The notes: a model not told the origin generated them from the letters alone. 64,000 bases of DNA from Nocardia uniformis NBRC 13702 (GCF_001613345.1 NZ_BDCE01000019.1:248001-312000); one strand, 5' to 3'; counted from the stretch's first letter, positions 1 to 9,224 are shown. Made by a program: numbers and translations.

Positions 1-424
1 CCGTAACGTTGGTAAACGCGCAGTGCTCCGTCCATGCATTCGCGCCACAAGATCGGATGAGCCCGCGGAGTGCCCGCAAGGAACCTACACCCGGACTGCG
101 TATCGCGAAATTGGAGCATGCCGTCACCAGGGCCTTCTGCCGGGACCACCGCGATCGGTTCGACTGCCATATAGTTCCACTCCACTACCGCACACGTTTC
201 CCAAGCTGTTGCCTGGTCCCCACCCCGATACGGCCATGTATCGACCGTGCCCGGCATGGACACCTAGGGGAGTATCCGCCACGGGGATGGAATTGTCCAG
301 GCGTCTGGCAAATCTCCCGGAACCCTAATGCGGATGCGGAAACTCACCCCGCTCAGACCATTGCTATCAGTCATGAAACTCAACCACAAGACTGGTTGGT
401 TCTCATTCAGTTAACAATTGGCAA
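1..424. other. Left-edge region without a recognisable gene
   Basis: Open frames exist on the plus strand here (for example from position 9) but their translations are rich in Arg/His/Pro/Cys, match no family I know and lack a good ribosome binding site. The segment is visibly less GC-rich than the genes that follow. The AT-rich stretch at about 390-440 lies just past the stop of the leftward GyrI-like gene. I see no convincing terminator hairpin or tRNA. Confidence 0.5.
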
Positions 425-859
425 TCAGATTAGGATGGAGATGAAAAGCTCGACTTCGGCGGTCCCCCGCCAGATCTCGATCTCTTCACGGTAGGCCCGG
501 GTAATCTCCGCGGAGGCCGTCGCGTCGTCGACCTGCGCCCATACGTCCTCGACGGGATCGTGGTAGTCGCCATTGGGCTGAAAGCGGGCGTAGACGCCCT
601 TGGGGACCTGGATCAGCAGGTCGCCGACCGGCGCTTCGTCCACGGCCGGGTACTCGTAGGACACCAGCACGTTGTAGTTGCCCGCCGGATCGGGCAGGAA
701 CACCGTAGCCAGGGGCTTTTCGGCGCCATAGCGCTCGCGCAGGCGGTCGCGCAGGAACTCGATGAGTTCACTGTTGCTGACCTTGAAACTGGGGCGCACC
801 CGGGGAACCACCAGGCCGCCGTAGATCGCGCCGGGGCGCACCACGATGGAGTAGGTCAT
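425..859 (-). CDS. GyrI-like / AraC effector-binding-domain protein (second of a pair)
   Basis: Predicted 144-residue stand-alone ligand-binding domain of the GyrI/AraC-effector-binding (SRPBCC-unrelated, BmrR-type) fold, with no DNA-binding domain. Features seen are the late motif VPKGVYARFQPNG and the block YNVLVSYEYPAV, both typical of the fold. The start was set at the ATG at 859 because the upstream in-frame extension lies inside the neighbouring gene. That ATG overlaps the stop of the upstream gene as ATGA, so the two are translationally coupled. Family members bind small hydrophobic or cationic molecules and some hydrolyse them; the ligand here is unknown. Family call is by fold pattern, not by a close named homologue. 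Confidence 0.65.
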   Translation of the reverse strand: MTYSIVVRPGAIYGGLVVPRVRPSFKVSNSELIEFLRDRLRERYGAEKPLATVFLPDPAGNYNVLVSYEYPAVDEAPVGDLLIQVPKGVYARFQPNGDYHDPVEDVWAQVDDATASAEITRAYREEIEIWRGTAEVELFISILI

Positions 860-1299
860 GACGGCTCGACCGCCAGGTACAGATCGATCTTGTAGGCGTG
901 CGGGTAGCACTCGAAATCGCCGGTGTAGGTGCGCTTGATGTGCTTGTGCTCCTCCGCGAAGGCGATCTGGGTCCACAGGTCGGTCATGACCTGGGGGAAG
1001 TTGCCGACCGACGAGAATTTGGCGTAGGTGCCGCGCGGCAGCCGGGCCACCAGGTGGCCGCGGGTGACGTCATCGAAGGAGGTGCACTGGTAGCCCACGA
1101 TCTGGGTGTTGTAGGTGCCCAGGTCGGGGACGTAATCGGTATAGGCCGCGGCCAGCGGGCCGCCGAGATCCTGATGCAGGAGCGCCGCCCAGGCGACCTC
1201 CAGATCATGGTCGCGCAGTTCACCGAGCGCGCGTTTCGGGCTGCGCACCGGAAGACCGGCAACCCACGTCTCGTCCCGCTCGACGATCTCAAACTGCAT
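856..1299 (-). CDS. GyrI-like / AraC effector-binding-domain protein (first of a pair)
   Basis: A 147-residue protein starting MQFEIVERDETWVAGLPVR, the usual beginning of GyrI-like domains (integron_cassette/AraC_binding_2 type), followed by LPRGTYAKFSSVG, which aligns with VPKGVYARFQPNG in the next gene. The shared VWAQ/LWTQ block near the C-terminus further supports a paralogous pair. There is no HTH, so it is a free effector-binding or sequestering module rather than a complete regulator. It is the promoter-proximal gene of a two-gene unit, and its TGA overlaps the ATG of the second gene. Reading frames extending upstream of 1299 were not used because they lack family similarity. Confidence 0.65.
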   Translation of the reverse strand: MQFEIVERDETWVAGLPVRSPKRALGELRDHDLEVAWAALLHQDLGGPLAAAYTDYVPDLGTYNTQIVGYQCTSFDDVTRGHLVARLPRGTYAKFSSVGNFPQVMTDLWTQIAFAEEHKHIKRTYTGDFECYPHAYKIDLYLAVEPS

Positions 1300-1425
1300 G
1301 GAAGGAACTCTCTCGAGGTTTGATGGCATGGGCAGCTGTGCAATCCATATCGCCCGCGTCGGCCAGCATCGACATGCTACCAACGGTGTTTGCCGGGACT
1401 CGGCGACACGACCGGGGCGGGGGTC

Positions 1426-2127
1426 TCACGACTCGCCTGCCGGATCGGCTACCTCGGGCGAGTCGTCGCCGCGACGACGACGGTGCGGACGAGCCATCGG
1501 GGCGCGCCAATGTAGGCGCAGAGCCAGGACGCGCACGCCGAACGCACCCGCCCCGGCGAGTGCGCCCGCCCAGTAGGTATAGAGGTCGAAGTGCAGCAGG
1601 GCCGCGGTGGTCGCCGCACCGATCAGGGCCGGAATGGCGTAGACCTCCTCGTCGGGGCGCAACAGACTCGGCGTGCGGCCGCCGAGCAGATCGCGGATCA
1701 CGCCACCGCCCGCCGCGGTCACCACGCCGAGCGCTGCGGCCGAATGCGCCGGAAATCCGTGTTGATACGCGCTGAGGGTGCCCGTTACGCAGAAGATGCC
1801 CAGGCCAACGGCATCGGCCATATCCAGGGGTCCGCGAACGAATCGCCGCGGCGGATGCCAGAAGAAGATGAGCAGGGCGGCGAGGGTGGCAGTGAGCGGG
1901 TAACGCCACTGGTCAAAGGCCACCGGCGGGGTTTCGCCGATAATCACATCGCGCAGGATGCCACCGCCGAGAGCAGTGCAGACGGCGAGCACCACAATGC
2001 CGATCAGGTCGAAACGCTTGTGGACCGCCAATAGCGCACCCGATATGGCAAATGCGAAGACGCCCAGCAGATCTCCCACATTCTGGACGGCATCGGCGGC
2101 GCTACCGAACTCCACGAGGTCGGCCAT
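1426..2127 (-). CDS. TRIC / UPF0126 family membrane protein (YadS-like)
   Basis: A 233-residue integral membrane protein built of two repeats of three TM helices. The conserved GGGILRDVIIGETP in repeat 1 and its counterpart GGGVIRDLLGGRTPSLL in repeat 2 define the UPF0126/TRIC-like family; bacterial members are related to trimeric intracellular cation channels, and some have been proposed as glycine transporters. The C-terminus (about residues 205-233) is a short Arg-rich cytoplasmic tail. The start MADLVEFGS was chosen over an in-frame ATG six codons upstream because it matches the usual family beginning. It is divergent from the uracil-DNA glycosylase gene, with about 100 bp between starts. 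Confidence 0.82.
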   Translation of the reverse strand: MADLVEFGSAADAVQNVGDLLGVFAFAISGALLAVHKRFDLIGIVVLAVCTALGGGILRDVIIGETPPVAFDQWRYPLTATLAALLIFFWHPPRRFVRGPLDMADAVGLGIFCVTGTLSAYQHGFPAHSAAALGVVTAAGGGVIRDLLGGRTPSLLRPDEEVYAIPALIGAATTAALLHFDLYTYWAGALAGAGAFGVRVLALRLHWRAPMARPHRRRRGDDSPEVADPAGES

Positions 2128-2234
2128 GCACCGCTCCCTTCCCATATCGCAAACCTTCGGCTATTCGCGCCAAGTATGCCCGGTCTGCCGGTTTCATCCG
2201 GTCGCCACCCGCCCCGCTGAGCGGGCATGGTTCA

Positions 2235-2963
2235 GTGATCGGTGTGTGCCGCACGATCGCCGAGCTGGACACCACCATCGCCGACTGCCGCGCCTGCCCG
2301 CGGTTGGTGCTCTGGCGCGAACAGGTCGCCCACGATAAGCGCGCCGCCTTCCGGGACGAAACCTATTGGGGCCGTCCGGTTCCCGGGTACGGACCCGAGG
2401 ATGCGAAGCTGCTGGTGGTGGGGTTGGCCCCGGCCGCGCACGGGGGTAATCGCACCGGGCGCATGTTCACCGGGGACCGCAGCGGAGATGTGCTCTACGC
2501 CGCCATGTACGAGGTCGGCCTCGCCACCCAGCCCACCGCCACCCGCGTCGGCGACGGCCTCCGCCTGCTCGGCGCCCGCGTCACCGCACCCGTGCACTGC
2601 GCACCCCCCGACAACAAACCCACCCCCGATGAACGCGACCGTTGCCGCCATTGGCTGGTCACCGAGCTGGGATTATTGGCACCGACGCTGCGGTCCGTCG
2701 TATCGCTGGGTGGCTGGGGCTGGCAGGTGCTGCTTCCCGCACTGGCCGAATCCGGTTGGGCGGTACCGAAACCCCGGCCCAAATTCGGCCACGGGGCGCA
2801 CTTCGAACTCGCACCGACCGCATTCGGCCGTGCTCCCCTACATCTGTTCGGCAGCTATCACGTCAGTCAGCGGAATACCTTCACCGGTCTGCTCACCCCC
2901 GCGATGCTGGAAGACGTGCTGGCCGAAGCGGCGCGGGCGGCAGGGCTGCCCGGCCGTCGATAG
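2235..2963 (+). CDS. udgB: Family 5 uracil-DNA glycosylase (UdgB-type)
   Basis: About 242 residues. The motif GLAPAAHGGNRTGR followed by MFTGD is the family-5 motif A; the C-terminal GSYHVSQRNTFTGLLT is the family-5 motif B. The N-terminal DCRACPRLVLWR supplies cysteines of the expected iron-sulfur cluster. Family-5 enzymes lack the catalytic Asp/Asn of classical UDG and excise uracil, hypoxanthine or ethenocytosine during base excision repair. I place the start at GTG 2235, just ahead of the conserved ELDTTIADCRACP; GTG 2244 is an alternative. The long upstream open frame overlaps the divergent membrane-protein gene and is not conserved. Confidence 0.85.
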   Translation: MIGVCRTIAELDTTIADCRACPRLVLWREQVAHDKRAAFRDETYWGRPVPGYGPEDAKLLVVGLAPAAHGGNRTGRMFTGDRSGDVLYAAMYEVGLATQPTATRVGDGLRLLGARVTAPVHCAPPDNKPTPDERDRCRHWLVTELGLLAPTLRSVVSLGGWGWQVLLPALAESGWAVPKPRPKFGHGAHFELAPTAFGRAPLHLFGSYHVSQRNTFTGLLTPAMLEDVLAEAARAAGLPGRR

Positions 2964-3131
2964 ACCCGATGACGAGCGCGGCCCAATCGTGCACTTTCTC
3001 CTGTGCACGGGCGGGAACGCGTCGCTACCGCGCCGAAAGTGCACGAATACAACGCCCGCTGAGTCAGCGGCCGGCCCGAAGGCCGCGCTCCCAGCCATAC
3101 CCACCAACACCCGACTCGATACGATGCGGTC

Positions 3132-3794
3132 GTGAGCAGGGGCGATGACATCGTGGCAGCGGCGGGAGCCGAGACCGGCACGATGGCCGGGCCGAAGGCC
3201 GGGCGTCGGCGAGCCGAGACGCGACAGCGGCTACTGGACGCCGCCTTCGACGCGTTCGCCGACGAGGGCTTCGGGCGGTGTTCCGTTGAACAGGTCTGTG
3301 AGCGGGCAGGATTCACCCGTGGGGCGTTCTATTCGAACTTCACCTCGCTCGAAGAGTTGTTCCTCGCCATGTGGGAGCAACGGTCGGCACGCATGCTGAC
3401 CGAGGTCCAAGCGGTGCTGGACACCCCCACCTCCGCGACGGTCCGCGAACCCCGGCAGGTGGTGGAACACGTCCTGCACGCGGTTCCGCTGGACGACAAG
3501 TGGTTTCGCATAACCGCCGAGTTCACCGCACACGCCATGCGCACCCCCGCGCTCCGCCGCGCGATGGTCGCCCGCGAAGACTCCATCGCCGCCGCCCTCA
3601 CTCCGATAGTGGTGACCCTCCTGGAACGAGCGGGCCGCACCGTCCCCGACCCCAGAGCCCTGGGCCGCGCCCTGGTGGCAGTCCACGACGGCACCCTCAC
3701 CCAATGCCTCCTCGAACCAGACAACCCAGCCGTCCGCGAGCACCGGATCGACCTCTTCCTACAGGTGGTACTGGCCTACAGCACCCCCACCTGA
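3132..3794 (+). CDS. TetR family transcriptional regulator
   Basis: A 220-residue regulator opening with GTG. After a variable N-terminus, the helix-turn-helix lies at about residues 25-72 (TRQRLLDAAFDAFADEGF, then VEQVCERAGFTRGAFYSNF, the standard recognition helix). The C-terminal half is a ligand-binding and dimerisation domain without an assignable ligand. It ends about 105 bp before the tRNA-Ala gene, and the preceding gene is an unrelated repair enzyme. The nearest plausible target in the same orientation is the DrrAB-type exporter beginning at 4347, since drug exporters are often under TetR control, but the tRNA and a strong hairpin lie between; this is inference only. Confidence 0.85.
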   Translation: MSRGDDIVAAAGAETGTMAGPKAGRRRAETRQRLLDAAFDAFADEGFGRCSVEQVCERAGFTRGAFYSNFTSLEELFLAMWEQRSARMLTEVQAVLDTPTSATVREPRQVVEHVLHAVPLDDKWFRITAEFTAHAMRTPALRRAMVAREDSIAAALTPIVVTLLERAGRTVPDPRALGRALVAVHDGTLTQCLLEPDNPAVREHRIDLFLQVVLAYSTPT

Positions 3795-3899
3795 CGCCAA
3801 CCGCCCTCCCCGAGAAAACCGCCCATAACCAGCCGATTCGGAGACTCCCCCCGCCACCTGCTAAAGTCTTCCAACGCAAGCCGGTAACGGTGAGCGGCT

Positions 3900-3975
3900 G
3901 GGGCTATAGCGCAGTTGGTAGCGCGTCTCGTTCGCATCGAGAAGGTCAGGGGTTCGATTCCCCTTAGCTCCACCA
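3900..3975 (+). tRNA. tRNA-Ala (anticodon CGC)
   Basis: A complete 76-nt cloverleaf can be folded by eye. The acceptor stem is GGGGCTA/TAGCTCC with the G3-U70 wobble pair that identifies alanine tRNAs. The D-stem is GCGC/GCGC with loop AGTTGGTA, the anticodon stem TCTCG/CGAGA with loop TTCGCAT (anticodon CGC), and the T-stem AGGGG/CCCCT with loop TTCGATT. The 3' CCA is encoded (3973-3975). It reads GCG codons, which are abundant in this genome. Confidence 0.95.
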
Positions 3976-4000
3976 AAGGTGACATTGTACGAACCGTTCC

Positions 4001-4040
4001 CGTTGGGGCCGGTACCGCGGAAGCGGTACCGGCCCCAACG
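4001..4040 (+). terminator. Perfect 18-bp hairpin after tRNA-Ala
   Basis: The arms 4001-4018 and 4023-4040 (beginning CGTTGGGGCCGGTACCGC) are exact inverted complements with a 4-nt loop, followed by TCGTTT. It lies 25 bp after the tRNA 3' end. It lacks a long U-tract, as is usual for high-GC actinobacterial terminators. Confidence 0.75.
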
Positions 4041-4346
4041 TCGTTTCCGGGTTGGGGGATGCGGAAGGTGGGGACAAGCCGGTCGGGCCGGTAATCGCGA
4101 CTTGGGCGACCATGGATTCGATGAGAGCGTCGGCTTGGGTGCGGGTTCTCGACCTCGAAGCGGTGAGGTGCCGCGCGGTCGCTTACACGGGCGGCCACCG
4201 CGTCCGCGAGATGCGGCGGCCGTTCGGCGTTCGGACCGGTGCGACCAGGCGTATTCCTGTGAAAGCGAGATGTAACCGCCGTGTATGCGGGGGCCTGCAC
4301 TCTTCTCTCAACAGCGACCGCGGGTCGCGAATCGGAGGAGGAGAAC
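4041..4346. other. Intergenic region between the tRNA hairpin and the exporter operon
   Basis: No gene is recognised. Leftward open frames here run straight through the tRNA and are artefacts. The right end holds the exporter leader with a strong ribosome binding site, GGAGGAG, at about 4334-4340, seven bases before the ATG. Confidence 0.5.
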
Positions 4347-5297
4347 ATGACGACAGGTAACCGCTCACCGGCGATCACAGCCACGGGATTGCGGAAATCC
4401 TACGGCGACCACGTGGTGCTGGACGGCATCGATCTGCATGTGGCAGCGGGGACCATCTTCTCGCTGCTCGGCCCCAACGGCGCGGGCAAAACCACGACCG
4501 TGCAGATGCTCACCACGCTCATCGCCGCCGACAGCGGCGAAATGCGGGTCGCCGGACACGATGTCAGCCGCGATCCCGATGCGGTACGGGCGGCCATCGG
4601 GCTCACCGGGCAGTTCGCGGCCGTCGACAATCTGCTCACCGGTGCGGAGAACCTGGCCATGATGGCGACGCTGCACCACCTCGGCCGCAAAGAGCGCAAG
4701 CAGCGGGTCGCCGATCTGATCGAACAGTTCGATCTGGTGGACGCCGCGAAGAAACCGGCGTCGACCTACTCCGGAGGTATGCGCCGACGGCTCGATATCG
4801 CCATGGGACTGGTCGGCAATCCGGAGGTGCTCTTCCTGGACGAGCCGACCACCGGACTCGATCCGCGCAGTCGCCGGGCGGTGTGGCGGCTGGTGCGGGA
4901 ACTGGTCGCCAATGGCACCACCGTCTTCCTCACCACACAGTATCTGGAGGAGGCCGATCAGCTAGCGGATCGGATCGCCCTGCTGGACAACGGCAAGGTG
5001 GTCGCCCAGGGCACCCCGGACGAGCTGAAACAGCTTGTGCCCGGCGGACACATCACCCTGAAGTTCACCGAACCGCGCGTCCTGACCGCGGCCGCCGGAC
5101 TGCTCGGCGCGACCACGGTCGACGAGGACGAACTCACCCTGCAGGTGCCCAGCGACGGTGGCGTCGCCGCCCTGCACACCCTGCTCGACACCCTCAGCGG
5201 CGCCGCCATCCAGGCCAGCGCGCTCTCGGTACACACCCCTGACCTCGATGATGTCTTCCTCGCCCTCACCGGCCGCCCGAAGGAGTCCGTGCGATGA
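4347..5297 (+). CDS. DrrA-type ABC transporter ATP-binding subunit
   Basis: A 316-residue ABC ATPase. Walker A GPNGAGKTT is at residues 42-50, the Q-loop Gln at 89, the signature SGGMR at 142-146, Walker B VLFLDEP from 161 and the D-loop GLD at 170-172. The switch histidine is replaced by Gln198 (TTQYLEEAD), as is common in the daunorubicin-resistance DrrA subfamily. The C-terminal 90 residues form the extra domain of that family. The start has the ribosome site GGAGGAG. The stop overlaps the start of the membrane subunit as ATGA. It probably exports a hydrophobic drug, lipid or secondary metabolite; the substrate cannot be read from sequence. Confidence 0.9.
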   Translation: MTTGNRSPAITATGLRKSYGDHVVLDGIDLHVAAGTIFSLLGPNGAGKTTTVQMLTTLIAADSGEMRVAGHDVSRDPDAVRAAIGLTGQFAAVDNLLTGAENLAMMATLHHLGRKERKQRVADLIEQFDLVDAAKKPASTYSGGMRRRLDIAMGLVGNPEVLFLDEPTTGLDPRSRRAVWRLVRELVANGTTVFLTTQYLEEADQLADRIALLDNGKVVAQGTPDELKQLVPGGHITLKFTEPRVLTAAAGLLGATTVDEDELTLQVPSDGGVAALHTLLDTLSGAAIQASALSVHTPDLDDVFLALTGRPKESVR

Positions 5298-6091
5298 GCA
5301 CCACCACCATGAAGTACGCCGTCACCGACTCGCTCATGATGCTGCGCCGCAGCATGCTGCACATCGCGCGGTACCCGTCCATGACGCTGCCGCTCATCAT
5401 CGGGCCGATCGTGTTCCTCTTCCTGTTCGTGTACGTCTTCGGCGGCACCCTCGGGGCCGGACTCGACGGAAGTTCCGGCGGGCGCGCCGATTACGTGAAC
5501 TACGTGACGCCCGGCATTCTGCTGCTGACCGTGGCAGGTGCGGCCACCGCGACCGCGGTCTCGGTCGCCACCGATATGACCCAGGGCATCGTGGCGCGCT
5601 TCCGCACCATGTCGATCTTCCGACCGTCACTGCTGACCGGGCATGTGCTGGGCAGTGTCATCCAAACGCTGCTGAGCGTCGCGGTGGTGCTCGGCGTGGC
5701 CGTGGCCATCGGCTTCCGGCCCAATGCCAATCCCGCTGAATGGCTTGCCGCCGTGGGCATCCTGACCATGCTCATCTTCGCCATCACCTGGGTCGCCGTC
5801 ATCATGGGCCTGGTCAGCGATACTGTCGAGACCGCCAGCAATCTGCCCATGCTGCTCATGCTGCTGCCCTTCTTCGGCAGCGGCTTCGTCCCCACCGATT
5901 CCATGCCGGGCTGGCTGGCCGCCATTGCCGAGAACCAGCCCTTCACCCCGGTCATGGAAACCCTGCGCGGCCTGCTGATGGGCACCGAGATGGGTAACAG
6001 CCCGTGGATCGCTATGGCCTGGTGCGCCGGCATCACCGCCGCGGCCTTCGCCGGATCGGTCGCACTGCTCAACCGCGAGCCGGGTCGCTAG
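5294..6091 (+). CDS. DrrB-type ABC transporter permease
   Basis: A 265-residue ABC-2 type membrane subunit with about six hydrophobic helices, translationally coupled (ATGA) to the ATPase. Conserved ABC-2/DrrB segments are the N-terminal amphipathic region, YVNYVTPGILLLT around residues 74-87 and LPFFGSGFVPTDSMPGWL near 195. With the upstream ATPase it would form a two-plus-two exporter. Its last 23 bases overlap the last codons of the convergent AfsR-like regulator on the other strand. Confidence 0.9.
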   Translation: MSTTTMKYAVTDSLMMLRRSMLHIARYPSMTLPLIIGPIVFLFLFVYVFGGTLGAGLDGSSGGRADYVNYVTPGILLLTVAGAATATAVSVATDMTQGIVARFRTMSIFRPSLLTGHVLGSVIQTLLSVAVVLGVAVAIGFRPNANPAEWLAAVGILTMLIFAITWVAVIMGLVSDTVETASNLPMLLMLLPFFGSGFVPTDSMPGWLAAIAENQPFTPVMETLRGLLMGTEMGNSPWIAMAWCAGITAAAFAGSVALLNREPGR

Positions 6092-9000
6092 TTCGCCCCG
6101 CCAGTACGGCCAGCGCCGCCGCCCGCAGCTCGGGAACCGCCAAGGTCGCGTATGTCGAGATCGCCTCGACATACGCGGCCTTATCGGCGTTCCCGGCGCA
6201 TTCGCGAATGCTCCTGCTGGACATGGTCGGATGGAATTGGCGCGGCGGATCGAAGCGTTCGGCGAGGGCGATCATGCGAACGGCCGAAGCCGGCTGTCCG
6301 CGTTCGAGATCAACCAGGGCCAGTGCCAGCAGGACCGCACCGCAGGCGGTCAGCTCGGTCAGATGGCCGCCCGGCTGGGTCGCGGGATTCTCCAGTAGCG
6401 CGGTCAGCTGGGTGGGCAGTTCCGCCACCAGGCCCGCGACCAGATCCAGCCGGTGCTGACGCGCGTGTGCCAGCACCGCCGCCGAGCGGCCTTCCAGCGT
6501 CCACACCTGCACGTCGCGCGGATCCGGTCGGAAGAACGGATTCTCTTCGTCGGCAAGCAGTTCGGCAATGCGCCGCCAGCGCCACAGACCCTCCTCGATG
6601 TCACCGCGCGCCAGCCTGATCTCGGCATCGGCGAGCAGCTTGTACGGGCGGGCGAAGGGGTCGGCGGAATCCGGTACGCGCACCAGCCAGTTCTGGGCCG
6701 CTTCGATATCGCCGAGTTGCAGGGCGGCCATGGCCAGGCCGACCATCAGATCGTCGCGGTCGGGGCGCGGTCCGAGGTCCTCGATCGCCTCGAGCGCCAG
6801 CTCGAGCTGATCGCGTGCCTGATCCGGTTGCTCGGACAGCAGCGCCAGCTTTCCGATGCGGCAGCGCGCCTGGTAGCACATCCAATTGTTCGGCGCGCGT
6901 TCGAAATCGGCGAGCATGCGCCGGGTGGCGGCGAGGGCTTCGGCGCGGTCGCCCAGCTGTTCGGCGCGGAAGCTCGCGACCGTATGGGCGACGCCCGCCA
7001 GTAGGGGTTGCGGATCCACGCACAGACGATCGAGCGCCCTGGTATCGGGGCCGAGCAGTTCGGGTGCGGCCACGAATACCGTGGCCACAGCGCGCATGAG
7101 CGTATTCGCCGGGGCGGCCGGAAGGCGACGCAGCACCAGCAGCGACCGCAGTTCGAAACCGCCCTGGGTGACACCGCTCAGCGCGCAGATGGCGGCAGCG
7201 GTGCGGGTGGCGTCCACATAGGCGGGCTCGGGGCTGTAATGCGAAAGGACCCAGACGCATTCGCCGACCACCTCGGCGATACGCGCATAGTGCGAGCCGA
7301 CGTACCACCAGGGGCCCAGGGCCGAGAAGATGGCGGCGACGGTCGGGCCGTCGGCGCGACCGAGACCGTAGCGCAGGGCGCGCACGAGATTGTCTTGTTC
7401 GGCGCGCAGGGCGGTTGGCGCGGGCCAGGCCTTGAAGGCACTCTCGGTCTGTGATAGCCCGAAATCCCTTGCCCATGTGAGGAACCCGTCCAATGCTCGT
7501 TCCTCGTCGCCCGCTTCTTCGCAACGGACGGCGGCGAATTCCCGGACGGTTTCCAGCATGCGGAACCGGGTGCCGGATTCTCCCGGCACGACCTGGAGCA
7601 GCGACTGTTCGGCCAGATGCTCGAGCGCTTCCCAGGTTTCGTCCACCTCACCGCCGAGGAGCCGGTCGGCGGCCTCGACGGTGAATCCGCCCGGAAAGAT
7701 CGACAGCAGCCGCATGGCGGCCTGTCCGTCCTCGTCCAGGAGATTCCAGCTCCAATCGACCACCGCGTGCAGGGTGCGGTGCCGCTGCGGTGCGTCCCGG
7801 GAACCAGTGCGCAGCAGGGCGAAACGATCCACCAGCCGACGTGACACCTCGGCGACCGACATGACCCGCACTCTGGCCGCGGCCAATTCGATGGCGAGCG
7901 GCAGTCCGTCCAGATGCGCGCACAGCTCCGCCACCTCCTGCTGCGGCAGTTCGATATCCGGGCGCACCGCACGGGCGCGCTGGCCGAACAGTTCCACGGC
8001 AGTGTCGGTCGTGAGAGCCGGGAGCAGATGCACTGTCTCGGAGGATAATCCGAGCGGAGCTCGGCTGGTGATGAGCACCCGCAGCTCCGGCGTCAGCGAC
8101 ACCAGTGCGCTGACCAGTGCCGCCACGCCCGCGATCACCTGCTCGCAATTGTCCAGAATAAGCAGGGCCGGGGCCGATCCCAGGGTGTGCGCGATCCCCG
8201 CGACGACGCTGTTGCGCTGTCCGGCCGACGGCGCGTCACCGATCCCGAGCGCACCCGCCACCTCCGCCGCCACCGCGCCGTCGTCCAGCACGCCCGCGAG
8301 TGGAACCAGATGAACCAAGCGCTGTTCGGCATCCCGCCCGATCGCGTGCGCGAGCCGCGTCTTCCCCAACCCACCCGGCCCGATGAGCGACACCACGCGC
8401 GCGGAGCGCAGCAGCGCGTTCACCGTGGCGATAGCGTCCGCGCGCCCGAGCAGCGGATTCGGATCATGTGGAATACCCTGCCGCACCACCGGTTCGTTGG
8501 CCCGCAGCAGTTGCCGGTACACCGATTGCAGCACCGCACCCGGATCCGCGCCGAGCTCGTCGCGCAGGACCCGCCGATGTTCGTCGTACCGAACCAGCGC
8601 GACCGACGCGCCCGCCGTATCGGCTTCGGCACGAAGCAATTCCGCCAGCACATCCTCATTGCGCGGATCCTCCGCCGCGAGCCCCGCCAGCGGCCCCACT
8701 GCCTCCGCATACCGCCCCAGCCGCGACAGGGTCAGCGCCCGCACCATGGACAGCGACCGGAATGCGGGCAGTCGCTCGATCCGCAACGCGGACACCGGAT
8801 CATCCTCCCCCGCATCCCCGATTTCCCCGCCCCACAGCGCCAGCCCGGCCTCCGCCTGATCCAGCGCCGCCATATGATCCCCCGCCCGCAAATGCCGCTC
8901 GGCAGCAGCGGCCCGCACCTCCAGCGCCGTCGCATCGATCTGCTCGGCACTCAACGTCAGCCGATAGCCGGTGGGCGTACTCGCAATCAGATCAGCCCCC

Positions 9001-9224
9001 AACTGGGCCCGAGTCCGCGAAACCAACACCTGCAACGCTCCCTTGGCCGCCTTCCCTGCCCCCTCCTCCGCACCCTCGCCCCACACTCCCGCGACCAACC
9101 GCCCCGTGCTTGCCCCCGACCGCAGATCCATCGCCAGCAGGGCCAGCAAAGCCCGAGACCGCGCCCCCGAAATTTCCCGCCCCCGCACCGCAATATCCGC
9201 CAACAACGTCAACTCAATAGCCAC
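6069..9224 (-). CDS. AfsR/SARP-type regulator: winged helix - BTAD - NB-ARC - TPR-like
   Basis: About 1051 residues. The N-terminus is an OmpR-like winged helix without a receiver (ELTLLADIAV through LVSRTRAQLG), then a bacterial transcriptional activation domain to about residue 245. An NB-ARC-type ATPase follows with P-loop GPGGLGKTRLA near residue 285, LLILDNCEQV as Walker B and LVITSRAPL-like sensor sequence. The C-terminal 500 residues are Ala/Leu/Arg-rich helical repeats, probably TPR-like sensing repeats. Such proteins switch on secondary-metabolite or transport genes when the ATPase is engaged. I chose GTG 9224 just before the conserved AIELTLLAD; GTG 9230 is possible. It converges on and overlaps the DrrB-type gene, so the exporter is a candidate target. 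Confidence 0.85.
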   Translation of the reverse strand: MAIELTLLADIAVRGREISGARSRALLALLAMDLRSGASTGRLVAGVWGEGAEEGAGKAAKGALQVLVSRTRAQLGADLIASTPTGYRLTLSAEQIDATALEVRAAAAERHLRAGDHMAALDQAEAGLALWGGEIGDAGEDDPVSALRIERLPAFRSLSMVRALTLSRLGRYAEAVGPLAGLAAEDPRNEDVLAELLRAEADTAGASVALVRYDEHRRVLRDELGADPGAVLQSVYRQLLRANEPVVRQGIPHDPNPLLGRADAIATVNALLRSARVVSLIGPGGLGKTRLAHAIGRDAEQRLVHLVPLAGVLDDGAVAAEVAGALGIGDAPSAGQRNSVVAGIAHTLGSAPALLILDNCEQVIAGVAALVSALVSLTPELRVLITSRAPLGLSSETVHLLPALTTDTAVELFGQRARAVRPDIELPQQEVAELCAHLDGLPLAIELAAARVRVMSVAEVSRRLVDRFALLRTGSRDAPQRHRTLHAVVDWSWNLLDEDGQAAMRLLSIFPGGFTVEAADRLLGGEVDETWEALEHLAEQSLLQVVPGESGTRFRMLETVREFAAVRCEEAGDEERALDGFLTWARDFGLSQTESAFKAWPAPTALRAEQDNLVRALRYGLGRADGPTVAAIFSALGPWWYVGSHYARIAEVVGECVWVLSHYSPEPAYVDATRTAAAICALSGVTQGGFELRSLLVLRRLPAAPANTLMRAVATVFVAAPELLGPDTRALDRLCVDPQPLLAGVAHTVASFRAEQLGDRAEALAATRRMLADFERAPNNWMCYQARCRIGKLALLSEQPDQARDQLELALEAIEDLGPRPDRDDLMVGLAMAALQLGDIEAAQNWLVRVPDSADPFARPYKLLADAEIRLARGDIEEGLWRWRRIAELLADEENPFFRPDPRDVQVWTLEGRSAAVLAHARQHRLDLVAGLVAELPTQLTALLENPATQPGGHLTELTACGAVLLALALVDLERGQPASAVRMIALAERFDPPRQFHPTMSSRSIRECAGNADKAAYVEAISTYATLAVPELRAAALAVLAGRTSDPARG

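Noticed and set aside
9..494. Rightward 161-residue ORF at the left edge
   Set aside because: Composition is not protein-like, no recognisable domain, overlaps the GyrI-like gene on the other strand.
3776..4384. A 202-residue leftward ORF covering the tRNA-Ala region
   Set aside because: Its C-terminal half is a translation of the tRNA gene complement and the convergent end of the TetR gene; no family match and no ribosome site.
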